39,732 bases of DNA from Candidatus Harrisonbacteria bacterium (GCA_023255625.1 JAHFLF010000001.1:251233-290964); one strand, 5' to 3'; counted from the first letter of the stretch, positions 15,741 to 23,688 are shown. The notes: a model not told the origin generated them from the sequence alone. Numbers and translations: made by a program.

Positions 15741-15833
15741 ACAGTATTCGCCAACATGCTAATACAGACGAATACACTAATGAATTCACATTCGCATATT
15801 AGGCCTTATTAGCGTGTTCGCGAATACTGCTGT
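15741..15833. repeat. AT-rich inverted repeat between DoxX and tRNA-Glu
   Basis: AGTATTCGC/GCGAATACT arms with an inner AACATGCTAATA/TATTAGCGTGTT pairing. A related GCGAATA-rich stretch lies at 35640-35735. It occupies most of the 136-base gap. Confidence 0.6.
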
Positions 15834-15868
15834 ACATTATACCCGAAATACGATATTTTTGTAGCACT

Positions 15869-15943
15869 GCTCCTATCGTCTAGTCTGGCCTAGGACGCTG
15901 GATTTTCATTCCAGTAACTCGGGTTCAAATCCCGATGGGAGCG
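15869..15943 (+). tRNA. tRNA-Glu (TTC)
   Basis: Acceptor GCTCCTA with TGGGAGC, anticodon stem CTGGA/TCCAG with loop TTTTCAT giving TTC, T stem and loop CGGGTTCAAATCCCG. CCA is not encoded. Confidence 0.95.
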
Positions 15944-15984
15944 CAAAAAAATAATCACGCATCGGCCATCGAACCACGATATGT

Positions 15985-15990
15985 TATAAT
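15985..15990 (+). promoter_or_regulatory. -10 box (TATAAT) of the HTH protein gene
   Basis: A perfect TATAAT ends 8 bases before ATG 15999, suggesting leaderless transcription. No -35 consensus. Confidence 0.55.
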
Positions 15991-15998
15991 TAATATAT

Positions 15999-16700
15999 AT
16001 GTACAGATGGCGAGAGAAAGAAAAGATAATCGCTCTCAAACTTCGAGGGCTTGGTAAAAGCTATAGGGAGGTGCAAAGCAAGATACCGGGCATTTCACGC
16101 AGTACGCTTTCAATTTGGTTTCGTGATTTGAAACTATCACCAGCGGCAGCAAAAATTTTGGAAGCCAAAAAAGAACGGGCTGAAAACAATATTATCAAGT
16201 GGAGCAAGGAGCGTAGCGCAGCTGCGAAGACAAGAAATACTGAAACTACTCAAGAATACTCTGATGCAATTGGTAAACTTTCTCGGCGCGATCTTATGCT
16301 GGTCGGCGCATCTCTCTATTGGGGAGAGGGCTCATTGCAAATCCGAGGAGGACCATATCCACATCATAAAACTGAATTTTCAAATTCATCACCTGAAATG
16401 ACGCGAGTATTCATGCGTTTCGCCCGTGAGATATTAGGAGTACCAACAGAGCAATTTCGTCCGCATGTTCAAATTTATCCAAATCTTGATGCGCAGGAAA
16501 GTATTGCATTCTGGGCTAAAGTTACAGAAATCCCCGATTCCTATTTTCGCGCCTACACTCAAGTTAGTAGCGCAAGCAAACATAAACGCCCAATCAATTT
16601 TTTACCGCATGGTACCGTTCAAATTCGCATCAACAATCCAGTAAACTTCTACAAAATCCAGGGCTGCATTAATGGTATTATTAAGAACGCAAATTCATAG
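15999..16700 (+). CDS. HTH protein with LAGLIDADG-like core
   Basis: Protein of 233 residues. Residues 1-50 form a helix-turn-helix (KSYREVQSKIPGISRSTLSI). After a basic helical linker the core starts with RRDLMLVGASLYWGEGSLQI, and PVNFYKIQGCINGIIKNA is near the end. The LYWGEGS segment resembles the acidic core helix of LAGLIDADG-type DNA-binding proteins; similar HTH plus WGEGS proteins are common in Patescibacteria and archaea as hypotheticals, from memory. It could be a regulator or a degenerate homing-endonuclease relative. It begins 56 bases after tRNA-Glu. No Shine-Dalgarno; TATAAT ends 8 bases upstream. Confidence 0.7.
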   Translation: MYRWREKEKIIALKLRGLGKSYREVQSKIPGISRSTLSIWFRDLKLSPAAAKILEAKKERAENNIIKWSKERSAAAKTRNTETTQEYSDAIGKLSRRDLMLVGASLYWGEGSLQIRGGPYPHHKTEFSNSSPEMTRVFMRFAREILGVPTEQFRPHVQIYPNLDAQESIAFWAKVTEIPDSYFRAYTQVSSASKHKRPINFLPHGTVQIRINNPVNFYKIQGCINGIIKNANS

Positions 16701-16707
16701 TCAACCT

Positions 16708-17199
16708 ATGCCCCATCACCCAACCGTAGACACCATCAAAGAGTTGCTTGGAGAAAACGGCTGCCAGTACGACTGTTTTGAGCACGAACCGGTACGCACG
16801 AGCGAAGAAGCGGCAAAAGTCAGAACTGGCTATACTCTGGAGCAAGGTGCGAAAGCGATAATCGCCAGAGTGAAAGAGCCGGGCAAAGGCAAAAAATTCG
16901 TAATGCTTGTGATGCCTGGCAGCAAAAGGTTCGACGGCGCAAAGATTGAGTCAAATCTTGGTTTTAAAGAAATTCGATTCGCGACCGAAGATGAGGTGAA
17001 AGAAATCACCGGCGGAATACTGCCCGGTGGTGTGCCACCATTTGGAAATTTATTTAATCTTGAGGTATTTGCCGATAAATCTCTTTTCAAAAACGAACGG
17101 ATCATTTTCAACGCCGGCGACAGGTCGGTTTCTGTTGGAATCAAGTCAGCAGACTATCAGAGAATCGTGAGTCCGAGATTAGTAGATATTGTTGAGTAA
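16708..17199 (+). CDS. YbaK/ProRS editing-domain protein
   Basis: Protein of 163 residues of the YbaK/EbsC family, which deacylate mischarged aminoacyl-tRNA. Features are YDCFEHEPVRTSEEAAKVRT, a lysine at GAKAIIARVKEP, and GILPGGVPPFGNL matching the GxxPPFG loop of ProX/YbaK editing domains. The exact tRNA substrate is unknown. I chose ATG 16708 because it follows the previous stop by 7 bases and gives the usual N-terminus. Confidence 0.88.
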   Translation: MPHHPTVDTIKELLGENGCQYDCFEHEPVRTSEEAAKVRTGYTLEQGAKAIIARVKEPGKGKKFVMLVMPGSKRFDGAKIESNLGFKEIRFATEDEVKEITGGILPGGVPPFGNLFNLEVFADKSLFKNERIIFNAGDRSVSVGIKSADYQRIVSPRLVDIVE

Positions 17200-17222
17200 G
17201 TAAGAGTGTAACCATCCGGTGC

Positions 17223-17228
17223 TACACT
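17223..17228 (+). promoter_or_regulatory. -10 box (TACACT) of the DUF2127-like gene
   Basis: TACACT ends 6 bases before ATG 17235. AAAGG also lies directly before the ATG but is too close for a normal ribosome site. Confidence 0.4.
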
Positions 17229-17234
17229 TAAAGG

Positions 17235-17720
17235 ATGCGCCACAAGTCCTTTACCCTCTTCGGACGCTCCTCCTCTCTCCTGCTTTTGATTTTCTACAAG
17301 CTACTCATGGCGCTCATTGAGATGCTCGCGGGCAGTTTGTGTTTACTCACGGCATTTTTTGCAAAACATATTTCTTTAATCACTGCGATTGATCGCGCGG
17401 CAACTGACGACCAGCTTGACCAGTTCGTCCGCTGGCTGGTGCATTACATCAACGACCTGAAGATAGATCACGAACTCATTCTGCATATCGGGCTAGTCTT
17501 AATCGCTTTGGGAATTTTTAAAATATTTGTAGCGATAGGGTTATGGTTCAAGAGCACCAAGATGCGCATACTGGCTCTCGTCATCTTCGGCGCACTGGCA
17601 ATTTACAGTATGTACCACCTGATTGTCGACTTCTCTACCATCAAACTACTCGCCCTTTTCGTCGACCTCTTTATCGTGTACTATTTCTGGAAAATTCTCC
17701 CAAAACACTTAGAACGTTAA
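17235..17720 (+). CDS. DUF2127-like membrane protein
   Basis: Membrane protein of 161 residues with about four hydrophobic helices: YKLLMALIEMLAGSLCLLTA, LILHIGLVLIALGIFKIFVA, ILALVIFGALAIYSMYHL and LLALFVDLFIVYYFW. The pattern and the spacing of the helices fit DUF2127, a family without known function. It lies 11 bases before the serine protease gene and may be co-transcribed with it. Confidence 0.78.
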   Translation: MRHKSFTLFGRSSSLLLLIFYKLLMALIEMLAGSLCLLTAFFAKHISLITAIDRAATDDQLDQFVRWLVHYINDLKIDHELILHIGLVLIALGIFKIFVAIGLWFKSTKMRILALVIFGALAIYSMYHLIVDFSTIKLLALFVDLFIVYYFWKILPKHLER

Positions 17721-17731
17721 AGTATAGAGTC

Positions 17732-18676
17732 ATGATAGCAAAAAAATACACTGGCTTGGTTCTGGTTCTTGGATTTCTTCTGATTCTCGGGGCGGTTGTT
17801 TGGAGCACGACTCGTTATTTCGAAGCGATTGCGCTGACCCAGCAGACTCAGGTTGATCTTTACACTAATCTTATAAACCAAGCCGAAGCTCGAGTCAGCA
17901 CACTGGAAAAACAAGTTGGCCTGCTGATTAACGATAACAAAAATGTACAAAAACAACTGACGGAAGAAGAGCAAAAAAGAAAATTGGTTGAACAGCAACG
18001 CACCGCCGAACAACTGAAGTCCCAACAACAAATCTCGCAGCTGACCAAAGATCTAGACGCGGCAAAGACACCAAATGTAATTGGACTAATCCAAACCTGG
18101 CGGCCGCGCGTTGCTATTGTGGCTTGCCGGGTTGAAACTCCGGACGGCCGGATAAGCGAAAGCCGTGGCTCGGGCGTTCTCCTTGCAACATCGCCGAACT
18201 ACATAATTACCACCAACCGACATGTAGTTAATTATTCCGGCTATGATGCCAAACATTGCTCAATTCAATTTCCGAATGACCCGGAAATAATCATCGCTTA
18301 TCGAGAGGACATCCACCCCTCTTCAGATGGAGTTGACTGGGCAACCATTATCATAAAACCAAGCGCTAAACTGGCAGCGGCTAATCTTGGCCCGGCTCTG
18401 CGCTGTGATCGAAAAGCAGCTCTTGGCGAAAATATTATCGTCCTCGGCTATCCGAATATCGGAGCGGTCGGCGATGTTACCGCCACCGAGGGCATCATCT
18501 CCGGACTGGAAGGACTTTATTACATTACCTCCGCCAAGGTAGAACGCGGTAACTCCGGTGGGGCAGCGATCTTAGCCAAAGAAAACTGCTATCTGGGCAC
18601 GCCAACTTATGTCGGAGCGGGGCAAATCGAAACCCTGGCCCGGATTTTAGATCAGGGCGTGATAGGCACACAATAG
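17732..18676 (+). CDS. membrane-anchored trypsin-like serine protease
   Basis: Protein of 314 residues. An N-terminal membrane helix (about residues 7-24) is followed by a coiled coil (about 38-112) and a chymotrypsin-fold domain. The catalytic triad reads His164 in TTNRHVV, Asp202 in DGVDWATI and Ser275 in ERGNSGGAA. There is no PDZ domain, unlike DegP/HtrA. The topology puts the protease outside the membrane, probably for wall or envelope quality control. ATG 17732 was chosen because the longer open frame upstream overlaps the preceding gene and lacks domain support. Confidence 0.9.
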   Translation: MIAKKYTGLVLVLGFLLILGAVVWSTTRYFEAIALTQQTQVDLYTNLINQAEARVSTLEKQVGLLINDNKNVQKQLTEEEQKRKLVEQQRTAEQLKSQQQISQLTKDLDAAKTPNVIGLIQTWRPRVAIVACRVETPDGRISESRGSGVLLATSPNYIITTNRHVVNYSGYDAKHCSIQFPNDPEIIIAYREDIHPSSDGVDWATIIIKPSAKLAAANLGPALRCDRKAALGENIIVLGYPNIGAVGDVTATEGIISGLEGLYYITSAKVERGNSGGAAILAKENCYLGTPTYVGAGQIETLARILDQGVIGTQ

Positions 18677-18686
18677 TAAATCTGAA

Positions 18687-18805
18687 GCGCAGTCCGCGAT
18701 TTCTTGCTAGGCGGCCCTCTCGCAGGCCGAGGAGGCCGAGAGCAGTCGCTGCGCGAGCCGCGCGCAGATAGACGGGGCCGGTCTGCAGGAAAGCGCGGAC
18801 TGCGC
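18687..18805. repeat. 119-base multi-stem palindromic element, copy 2
   Basis: Twelve-base arms (GCGCAGTCCGCG and its complement). Its core from TGCTAGG to GGCCGAGAGC is homologous to that of 10154-10274, while the outer arms and the right half differ. It lies between the convergent protease and glutamate dehydrogenase genes, 10 and 6 bases from their stops, so it may terminate both. Confidence 0.75.
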
Positions 18806-18811
18806 GAACGG

Positions 18812-19996
18812 CTATTTCCTAAATGGCGCCTTACCCGCCAAAATCCGCCGCTTAGCAATCCGAATCGCCGCGTCCCGAGGCATGCCCGAACCCTTCCCGA
18901 CAGACAGAAGCATCTCCTTAACATTCGGAACAATCTTGCCCTCGACCAACTTGAACATCTTAACGGAATCATAGCCCATGTATTCGGCATAGCTAGAGAT
19001 GACTCCGCCGGCGTTGGCAACAAAATCCGGAATAATCAATACATTTTTCCGATGCAATATTTTTTCAAACTCCTCGCGCATCGGAATATTCGCACCCTCG
19101 ACAATAATTTTTGCCTTGACCCGATCAACATTGGTCGCGTTAATCACATCCGGCCCAGCCGCCGGAATCAGCACATCGGTAGAAAGTTCATAAATAATAT
19201 CGCGCGTTAACTTTTTACTGGTTGTACTGACCGGATAGCTAAGCACAGAGCCGGTTTTTGCTTTTGCCTTCATTAATTTTGCATAATTTAGACCGCTTCG
19301 ATCGTAAATCGTCCCGCTGCTATCAGAAACGGCCACCACGAGCGCACCCCACTCCTCTAAAAACTTGTGGGCAAACACCCCGACATTGCCGTAACCGGCA
19401 ATTGTAACCTCTGCCCCCTTTAGTTTCATCTCCAGATGTTCCAGCGCAACCTTAGCCGAAAGCGCAACGCCAAAACCCGTTGAGCCAAGCTCATGCGGCA
19501 ATCCACGGCGGGTCTTGCCGTTCTTACGCGATACATAATTCGCCGGCTTGCCAGTACACGACTCCCAGTCTCCGTGCGCGTCTGCAAACCACATCATCTC
19601 CCGCTCCGTTGTGTTAATGTCCGGTCCGGCAATATAATACTTCGGCACAAACGGCCGCAGCATCTTTGCAAAGCTCTCAATAATCGCTTTCTTTTTGTTT
19701 AAGCTCATCCCCTTTGGGTCAACCATAATTCCGCTTTTGCCACCGCCAAACGGCAGTCCGGCCATGGCATTCTTGTAACTCATGGCCCTGGCAAGGCGCG
19801 AGACCTCAATTGGGTTCACGGTGCCCGTCATGCGAATGCCACCCTTAGCAATACCAAGATTCAGGTTATCTAATACGGCAACGCCGCGAAAATTTAATTT
19901 CGGATCATAGACCTCAATAACATACTCCGGGCCCAGCTCGTCGTAGATAATTTCGGTTTGCGTTCCTTGAGCGGCGCTCTTTTTTGTCTCGTCCAT
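18812..19996 (-). CDS. Glu/Leu/Phe/Val dehydrogenase (glutamate dehydrogenase type)
   Basis: NAD(P)-dependent amino acid dehydrogenase of 394 residues that would interconvert glutamate and 2-oxoglutarate plus ammonia. The catalytic region reads MSYKNAMAGLPFGGGKSGI, with the substrate lysines. The dinucleotide fold is VTIAGYGNVGVFAHKFLEEW, and IVEGANIPMREEFEKIL and DFVANAGGVISSYAEYMG follow. Substrate specificity is inferred from the family. TATATT ends 6 bases before the ATG with no Shine-Dalgarno. Confidence 0.93.
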   Translation of the reverse strand: MDETKKSAAQGTQTEIIYDELGPEYVIEVYDPKLNFRGVAVLDNLNLGIAKGGIRMTGTVNPIEVSRLARAMSYKNAMAGLPFGGGKSGIMVDPKGMSLNKKKAIIESFAKMLRPFVPKYYIAGPDINTTEREMMWFADAHGDWESCTGKPANYVSRKNGKTRRGLPHELGSTGFGVALSAKVALEHLEMKLKGAEVTIAGYGNVGVFAHKFLEEWGALVVAVSDSSGTIYDRSGLNYAKLMKAKAKTGSVLSYPVSTTSKKLTRDIIYELSTDVLIPAAGPDVINATNVDRVKAKIIVEGANIPMREEFEKILHRKNVLIIPDFVANAGGVISSYAEYMGYDSVKMFKLVEGKIVPNVKEMLLSVGKGSGMPRDAAIRIAKRRILAGKAPFRK

Positions 19997-20002
19997 AAGA
20001 AA

Positions 20003-20008
20003 AATATA
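20003..20008 (-). promoter_or_regulatory. -10 box (TATATT) of the dehydrogenase gene
   Basis: TATATT ends 6 bases before ATG 19996 in an AT-rich stretch, consistent with a leaderless mRNA. Confidence 0.5.
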
Positions 20009-20024
20009 ATAATAGTAATGCTAA

Positions 20025-20093
20025 TCGACATCGCCGCTGCGATGTCATCCCAGACCAGTCGTATTCGACTGTAGATCTGGGATCCAGTAAAAA
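20025..20093. repeat. two adjacent hairpins upstream of the dehydrogenase
   Basis: GACATCGC/GCGATGTC forms one hairpin, and ATCCCAGA/TCTGGGAT with an inner CAGTCG/CGACTG forms a second. No gene is seen between 19997 and 20186. Confidence 0.6.
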
Positions 20094-20186
20094 CCCTGTT
20101 ACCACCAATTATACGCTTCCACGAGAACAAAAGCTAATTTACAAGGTTCTATTTTTGGTTCAGAATATAGACGAAAGGAGCCAGCC

Positions 20187-20342
20187 GTGAAACCGGGTAA
20201 GACTAAAACCGTAGTCCCCAGCAAGAAGGAGGTTCGGGAAGCTGTCGCGGAACTCCGACGACGAATCGAGAGCGACCCCTTCCTTGCCGGTCTCCGCAAG
20301 ACGCGCCCGACGGCACACGGGCTGCTCAAACGGCTCGACTGA
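20187..20342 (+). CDS. small high-GC basic protein
   Basis: A 51-residue protein starting at GTG with AAAGGAG 6 bases upstream. Sequence starts MKPGKTKTVVPSKKEVREAV and ends AHGLLKRLD; it is rich in Lys and Arg and predicted helical. No homolog is recognised. The strong ribosome site and GC-rich codons group it with the other high-GC genes, though it is the only one on the plus strand. An ACGAGCCG/CGGCTCGT hairpin follows at about 20369-20397. Confidence 0.65.
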   Translation: MKPGKTKTVVPSKKEVREAVAELRRRIESDPFLAGLRKTRPTAHGLLKRLD

Positions 20343-20436
20343 AACAGCGAGCCCTCCTTCTACGCGAACGAGCCGGCGCACATGCGTTCGGCTCGTCTCT
20401 TATCCCGACCCCCAATGACCTTATCTAGAATCCAAG

Positions 20437-20474
20437 CTCTTCGGTGCTTATTCGCACGAATAAGCACCGAAGAG
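20437..20474. repeat. 38-base palindrome between the small gene and murC
   Basis: Eighteen-base perfect arms beginning CTCTTCGGTGCTTATTCG with a two-base centre. No T-tract follows. It may end transcripts from both sides. Confidence 0.75.
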
Positions 20475-20500
20475 TACATTCTTAATTAAGAATTCATCAT

Positions 20501-20536
20501 TACAAAATTGCCGAGCTACTGCTCGGCAATTTTGTA
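20501..20536. terminator. palindrome containing the end of murC
   Basis: TACAAAATTGCCGAGC and its exact complement with a four-base loop. The first arm (minus strand) encodes the last residues of MurC and the stop codon lies at the loop. The outer AATTTTGTA supplies a U-rich end. Confidence 0.7.
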
Positions 20537-22015
20537 TACATCCCCCGCTCCCATCAGTACAATCATATTGTTCTCTTTGAGAAATTGTTTTACGAATTGT
20601 TTGCCGCTCTCCATTGTTGGCAAATAGGTAACATGTTTGTGAAACTTCTGTGTTTCATGTGCAAGGTCGGCACCATTTACCGGGCCGCTGGTTTCACGCG
20701 CTGAAGGAAAAATCTCCATAATTCCTACGATATCCGCAGGCGCAAAACATTTCGCAAACTCTTTCAACAACGCCTGCGTCCGGCTAAACATGTGGGGCTG
20801 GAATACGCAGATTATCTTCCTGCCAGGATACATCGCCCGAATACCCTCAAGCGTAATCGTAATCGCCGTTGGGTGGTGCGCATAGTCATCAATGATTATA
20901 TAGTTTTTTGTTTTCTTCAAAACCTCCATCCGGCGAGCTGTGCCCGGAAATGTTGCGATTGCCTTTGTCGCCTCCTCCAATCCTGCACCCGCCATAACGG
21001 CTGCGACAATGGCTGCTCCGGAATTTAACACATACTGTTTGCCGGGAAATGGCACACTTCCCTGAATTTTTCTGCCGTAAAACAAAATTGAAAACAATTG
21101 GCAAACACTTTGGATTTTGGCGTTATGCCTCGCGGGGGAGAGTGCGGGTTTTGGCGCGCGCGCCAAAACCCGCGGCCATATACCCTCATCAACTAACCGG
21201 CACATCTTATTTTCTGGAGAGAACCCGTAGGTCAACACCTTAAGCCCGCACTTTTTAGCATACTCCGAAAGTTTTACAGTTTGTTTGCCGTCGCCCTCTA
21301 TAACCAAAAAACCTTTTGGGTCAATATTATCCACCAGCTTCTTAAACGAATTGTAATACGCCGCCGGAGTTTTAAAATAATCCGGATGATCATAATCAAT
21401 ACTCGTAATAATCGCGGCAAACGGTTTGTAATTCAAAAATGCGTCGCGATACTCGTCCGCCTCAATAACCAAAAATGGCCCTGACCCTCGTCCTCCTAAT
21501 TTTCCTCCGGAAATTTTGGAGGATGAACGGGCGTTACTCTCCCAGCCATTCACTTTTGTGCCCACAAGCACATTGGGCTCAAAACCAATCTGTTCCAAAA
21601 TCCAGCCGAGCATCGCCGTCGTCGTTGACTTGCCGTGACTGCCGGCGACAGCAATGACTTGATACTCGTTGGCAAGTATTCCGAGCGCCTGCGGATATGT
21701 AAAAAGCGCGAGCTTTTTACCCTGAGCCAGCAGGCGAAGGGTCTCGGCAACTTCCGGATTACTTCCCAAAACTTTCCCGCCAAAGTAGTACGCAACCGAA
21801 CTCACGACCACATCCACATCAACAGGGATATTTTTTGCAGCAAATTTCTGCGCAACCGGAATCTTCAGCCACTTCAAGACGGCATCAGTAAAAAACTCCT
21901 CCGGCCCATCTGAACCAGTAACCTTACACCCGCGCGCAAGCAAAATCTGCGCCAAGGCGGTCATGCCCACACCCTTGATGCCGATGAGGTGCACTTTGTC
22001 TCCCTTTTTCATCAT
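20516..22015 (-). CDS. murC: UDP-N-acetylmuramate-L-alanine ligase
   Basis: Mur ligase of 499 residues adding L-Ala to UDP-MurNAc in peptidoglycan synthesis. The N-terminal fold is VHLIGIKGVGMTALAQILLA, the ATP loop VAGSHGKSTTTAMLGWIL, then LVIEADEYRDAF, IIDDYAHHPTAITITLEGI and VFQPHMFSRTQ. Two palindromic inserts lie in frame: 21491-21523 before FLVIEADEY and 21144-21173 in the central domain before GSVPFPGKQYVLN. Start: ATG ATG preceded by TAGGAGG, one of the few native genes here with a strong ribosome site. Mpl is a possible alternative in this superfamily but less likely. Confidence 0.92.
   Translation of the reverse strand: MMKKGDKVHLIGIKGVGMTALAQILLARGCKVTGSDGPEEFFTDAVLKWLKIPVAQKFAAKNIPVDVDVVVSSVAYYFGGKVLGSNPEVAETLRLLAQGKKLALFTYPQALGILANEYQVIAVAGSHGKSTTTAMLGWILEQIGFEPNVLVGTKVNGWESNARSSSKISGGKLGGRGSGPFLVIEADEYRDAFLNYKPFAAIITSIDYDHPDYFKTPAAYYNSFKKLVDNIDPKGFLVIEGDGKQTVKLSEYAKKCGLKVLTYGFSPENKMCRLVDEGIWPRVLARAPKPALSPARHNAKIQSVCQLFSILFYGRKIQGSVPFPGKQYVLNSGAAIVAAVMAGAGLEEATKAIATFPGTARRMEVLKKTKNYIIIDDYAHHPTAITITLEGIRAMYPGRKIICVFQPHMFSRTQALLKEFAKCFAPADIVGIMEIFPSARETSGPVNGADLAHETQKFHKHVTYLPTMESGKQFVKQFLKENNMIVLMGAGDVYKIAEQ
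21144..21173. repeat. 30-base perfect palindrome in frame in murC
   Basis: Perfect palindrome with GCGGGTTTTGGCGCG as the left half. Ten codons, encoding RVLARAPKPA. The arm GCGGGTTTTG also starts in the element at 12477-12567 (GGCGGGTTTTG), suggesting related sequences. Confidence 0.85.
21491..21523. repeat. 33-base imperfect palindrome in frame in murC
   Basis: TCCTCCTAATTTTCC and GGAAATTTTGGAGGA pair with two mismatches around a three-base centre. Eleven codons, adding a Ser/Gly-rich stretch (SSSKISGGKLGG) before the conserved FLVIEADEY. Confidence 0.7.
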
Positions 22016-22050
22016 CCTCCTACCCTATCGCATTTCCAGAAATAGAGAAA

Positions 22051-22078
22051 GGCGGCGCACATCGAAGTGCAGACCGCC
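22051..22078 (-). terminator. terminator of the heme-oxygenase-fold gene
   Basis: GGCGG/CCGCC stem with inner GCAC/GTGC, followed on the minus strand by TTTCTCTATTTCTGG. A second hairpin (GTGGGG/CCCCAC) lies at 22088-22118. Confidence 0.65.
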
Positions 22079-22138
22079 CTTCGGCGTGATCGAAGTGGGG
22101 TTCTTCCCCACGGTGATCGGTTACTGCCTGCTTGCGCA

Positions 22139-22888
22139 CTATGCGGCGCCCGCCGCCGCAATAGGTGCAGAACCTGCCGGTCGCTGGTAGGCGGCTAGGA
22201 TCGCCGCCTCGAACAGATCAGCGGCGACAGTCAGCATGGCCGCCAGAACCTCGAGATCCTCATCCGGACCAACCATGCGCTTGAGTAGTTCACGGGCGTC
22301 TCGCGCGTGATTCGGATCTCCGCTGCAGTGGACCTTCGGCCACTGCGCCTGCTTGCTTGTCATCCCTCGCACGAGATGCGGCATCACCGCAGCGGTCAGC
22401 CGTGCGGCCACCGTCTCGATGAAATAATTGACGACGAGCACTGCGTGAACCAGAGAACCCTTCTCGGCGATCTCGGTCACGAAATGCGTCAACTCCGCTA
22501 CGATCGGGTTGATTTCGACGGTACCGAACTCCTCCGGCTTGACACCCCAGAAGCCAGCGAATCGTGTCCACCAGACATCGTGAAACTGCTCTTCACGAGC
22601 ATTTGCTGCCAGGAAGTCCTGGAGCAAGACGCAGACATCCGCGCCAAAGTTCTTCATCTGCGCGGAGACCCTATTGAGCATCAGGATCTCCCATCCATAG
22701 AACGGCTCGATCACGCAGACCCTGAACTGCTTCAGGAACTCGCGCATGGCCGCAAGGTCGAGCCCATCTGGGCCTCTCTGCGCTTCCCTGATGAGCGGCG
22801 TCTGCATGAGACGGGCGCCGCGATCTTCTAGCTTCACATCGAACGCCTTGATCCATTCAGGATCCGGCGTGTCTACAGTAAATCTCAC
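22139..22888 (-). CDS. high-GC protein with a heme-oxygenase-like (diiron oxidase) pattern
   Basis: Helical protein of 249 residues. A possible metal set is Glu61 (VIEPFYGWE), Glu100 and His103 (AREEQFHDVW), Glu158 (NYFIETVAARL) and Asp191/His194 (GDPNHARD). The spacing E-x2-H, then 55 residues to E, then about 36 to H recalls the heme-oxygenase-like diiron oxidases (UndA, CADD and SznF group); ligand numbering of those is from memory. Such enzymes oxidise small molecules with O2. A TenA or PqqC relative is an alternative. GTG 22888 is preceded by GGGAGGGTTCA; the ATG further up lacks a ribosome site and spans the terminator. The C-terminus is Ala/Pro-rich. Function is a hypothesis. Confidence 0.65.
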   Translation of the reverse strand: MRFTVDTPDPEWIKAFDVKLEDRGARLMQTPLIREAQRGPDGLDLAAMREFLKQFRVCVIEPFYGWEILMLNRVSAQMKNFGADVCVLLQDFLAANAREEQFHDVWWTRFAGFWGVKPEEFGTVEINPIVAELTHFVTEIAEKGSLVHAVLVVNYFIETVAARLTAAVMPHLVRGMTSKQAQWPKVHCSGDPNHARDARELLKRMVGPDEDLEVLAAMLTVAADLFEAAILAAYQRPAGSAPIAAAGAA

Positions 22889-22997
22889 TGAACCCTCCCG
22901 GTGCAGCGCACCTTCGTCGCCCAGACAAAACAAACAATGGCAGCTTCCCACTGCCGGAATATAGGACGAATCACCTCTTATCTTATTAAAAAACGAA

Positions 22998-23031
22998 ACG
23001 GAGGTGTGGTCATGGAGGACACACACCCCGT
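22998..23031 (-). terminator. terminator right after the 23032-23655 gene
   Basis: ACGG-GGTGTG/CACACC-CCGT stem starting at the stop codon, followed on the minus strand by TTTCGTTTTTTAAT. A TATATT box at 22958-22963 could start the next gene; its -35 is weak. Confidence 0.75.
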
Positions 23032-23655
23032 TCACGCGGACATCGCTACGAGCTGCTGCGCGGGCTGACTGGGCCTCGGCAAAAGCACGTGCGAGTACTG
23101 TTGTATCTCAAATTGGCGGTACCGCCGCCAATCGGGAAAGGCGCGACGCGCGCGATCCCGCAGTTCGATTGCACGATCGATGGCGGCCCGAACCTCCTCG
23201 CGCAGGTGATCCACGCTGAAAGGCGCCTGCCCCGCGGTCACGTAAGCAAATCCGTGTCCGTAGAGAAGAGCCAATCTTGCCTGCCGATACCCCTGAAGCG
23301 CCAAAGGGCTGCGGGTACACAGGCAGTGCTCTAGTCGCCGATTGAAATCGGCCTGATCAAGTTTCCGCTTGATCTCGAGGAAGATGTCGAGCGGATCCTC
23401 CTCGGGCTCCCGGTCGCTTTCTGTGAGGTGGTAATCAGGCAGACCACCTTTCGTTCCCCAGGAACGAGTCGGGTCCCAGAGCAGACGCGCCTCGTACGCT
23501 ACTGCTACCTCGCCCCGCACGAAGGGATACTGCCAGTCATACAGTATCGACCCGACGAGACGCTCCTCTAGGTACCTGATCCTTCCGCTCCCCATGAATC
23601 TCCGCGACACACTACTCCCCGCCTCGTGGACGGGGACGGCTTGGAATTCAATCAT
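23032..23655 (-). CDS. high-GC orphan protein downstream of tyrS
   Basis: Protein of 207 residues, not recognised. There is no signal peptide. It has two parts: an N-terminal half rich in aromatic residues and Arg (RIRYLEERLVGSILYDWQYP) and a helical C-terminal half (HLREEVRAAIDRAIELRDRA). ATG 23655 is preceded by AAGGAGGGGG. It starts 34 bases after tyrS with no terminator or promoter seen between, so read-through from tyrS is likely. A terminator follows at once. Confidence 0.75.
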   Translation of the reverse strand: MIEFQAVPVHEAGSSVSRRFMGSGRIRYLEERLVGSILYDWQYPFVRGEVAVAYEARLLWDPTRSWGTKGGLPDYHLTESDREPEEDPLDIFLEIKRKLDQADFNRRLEHCLCTRSPLALQGYRQARLALLYGHGFAYVTAGQAPFSVDHLREEVRAAIDRAIELRDRARRAFPDWRRYRQFEIQQYSHVLLPRPSQPAQQLVAMSA

Positions 23656-23688
23656 CCGTTGCCCCCTCCTTAAGGTACTTTCAGTAGA

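Noticed and set aside
22088-22118. GTGGGG/CCCCAC hairpin as a separate regulatory RNA
   Set aside because: It lies just after the orphan's stop next to a terminator and is best read as part of the 3' end.
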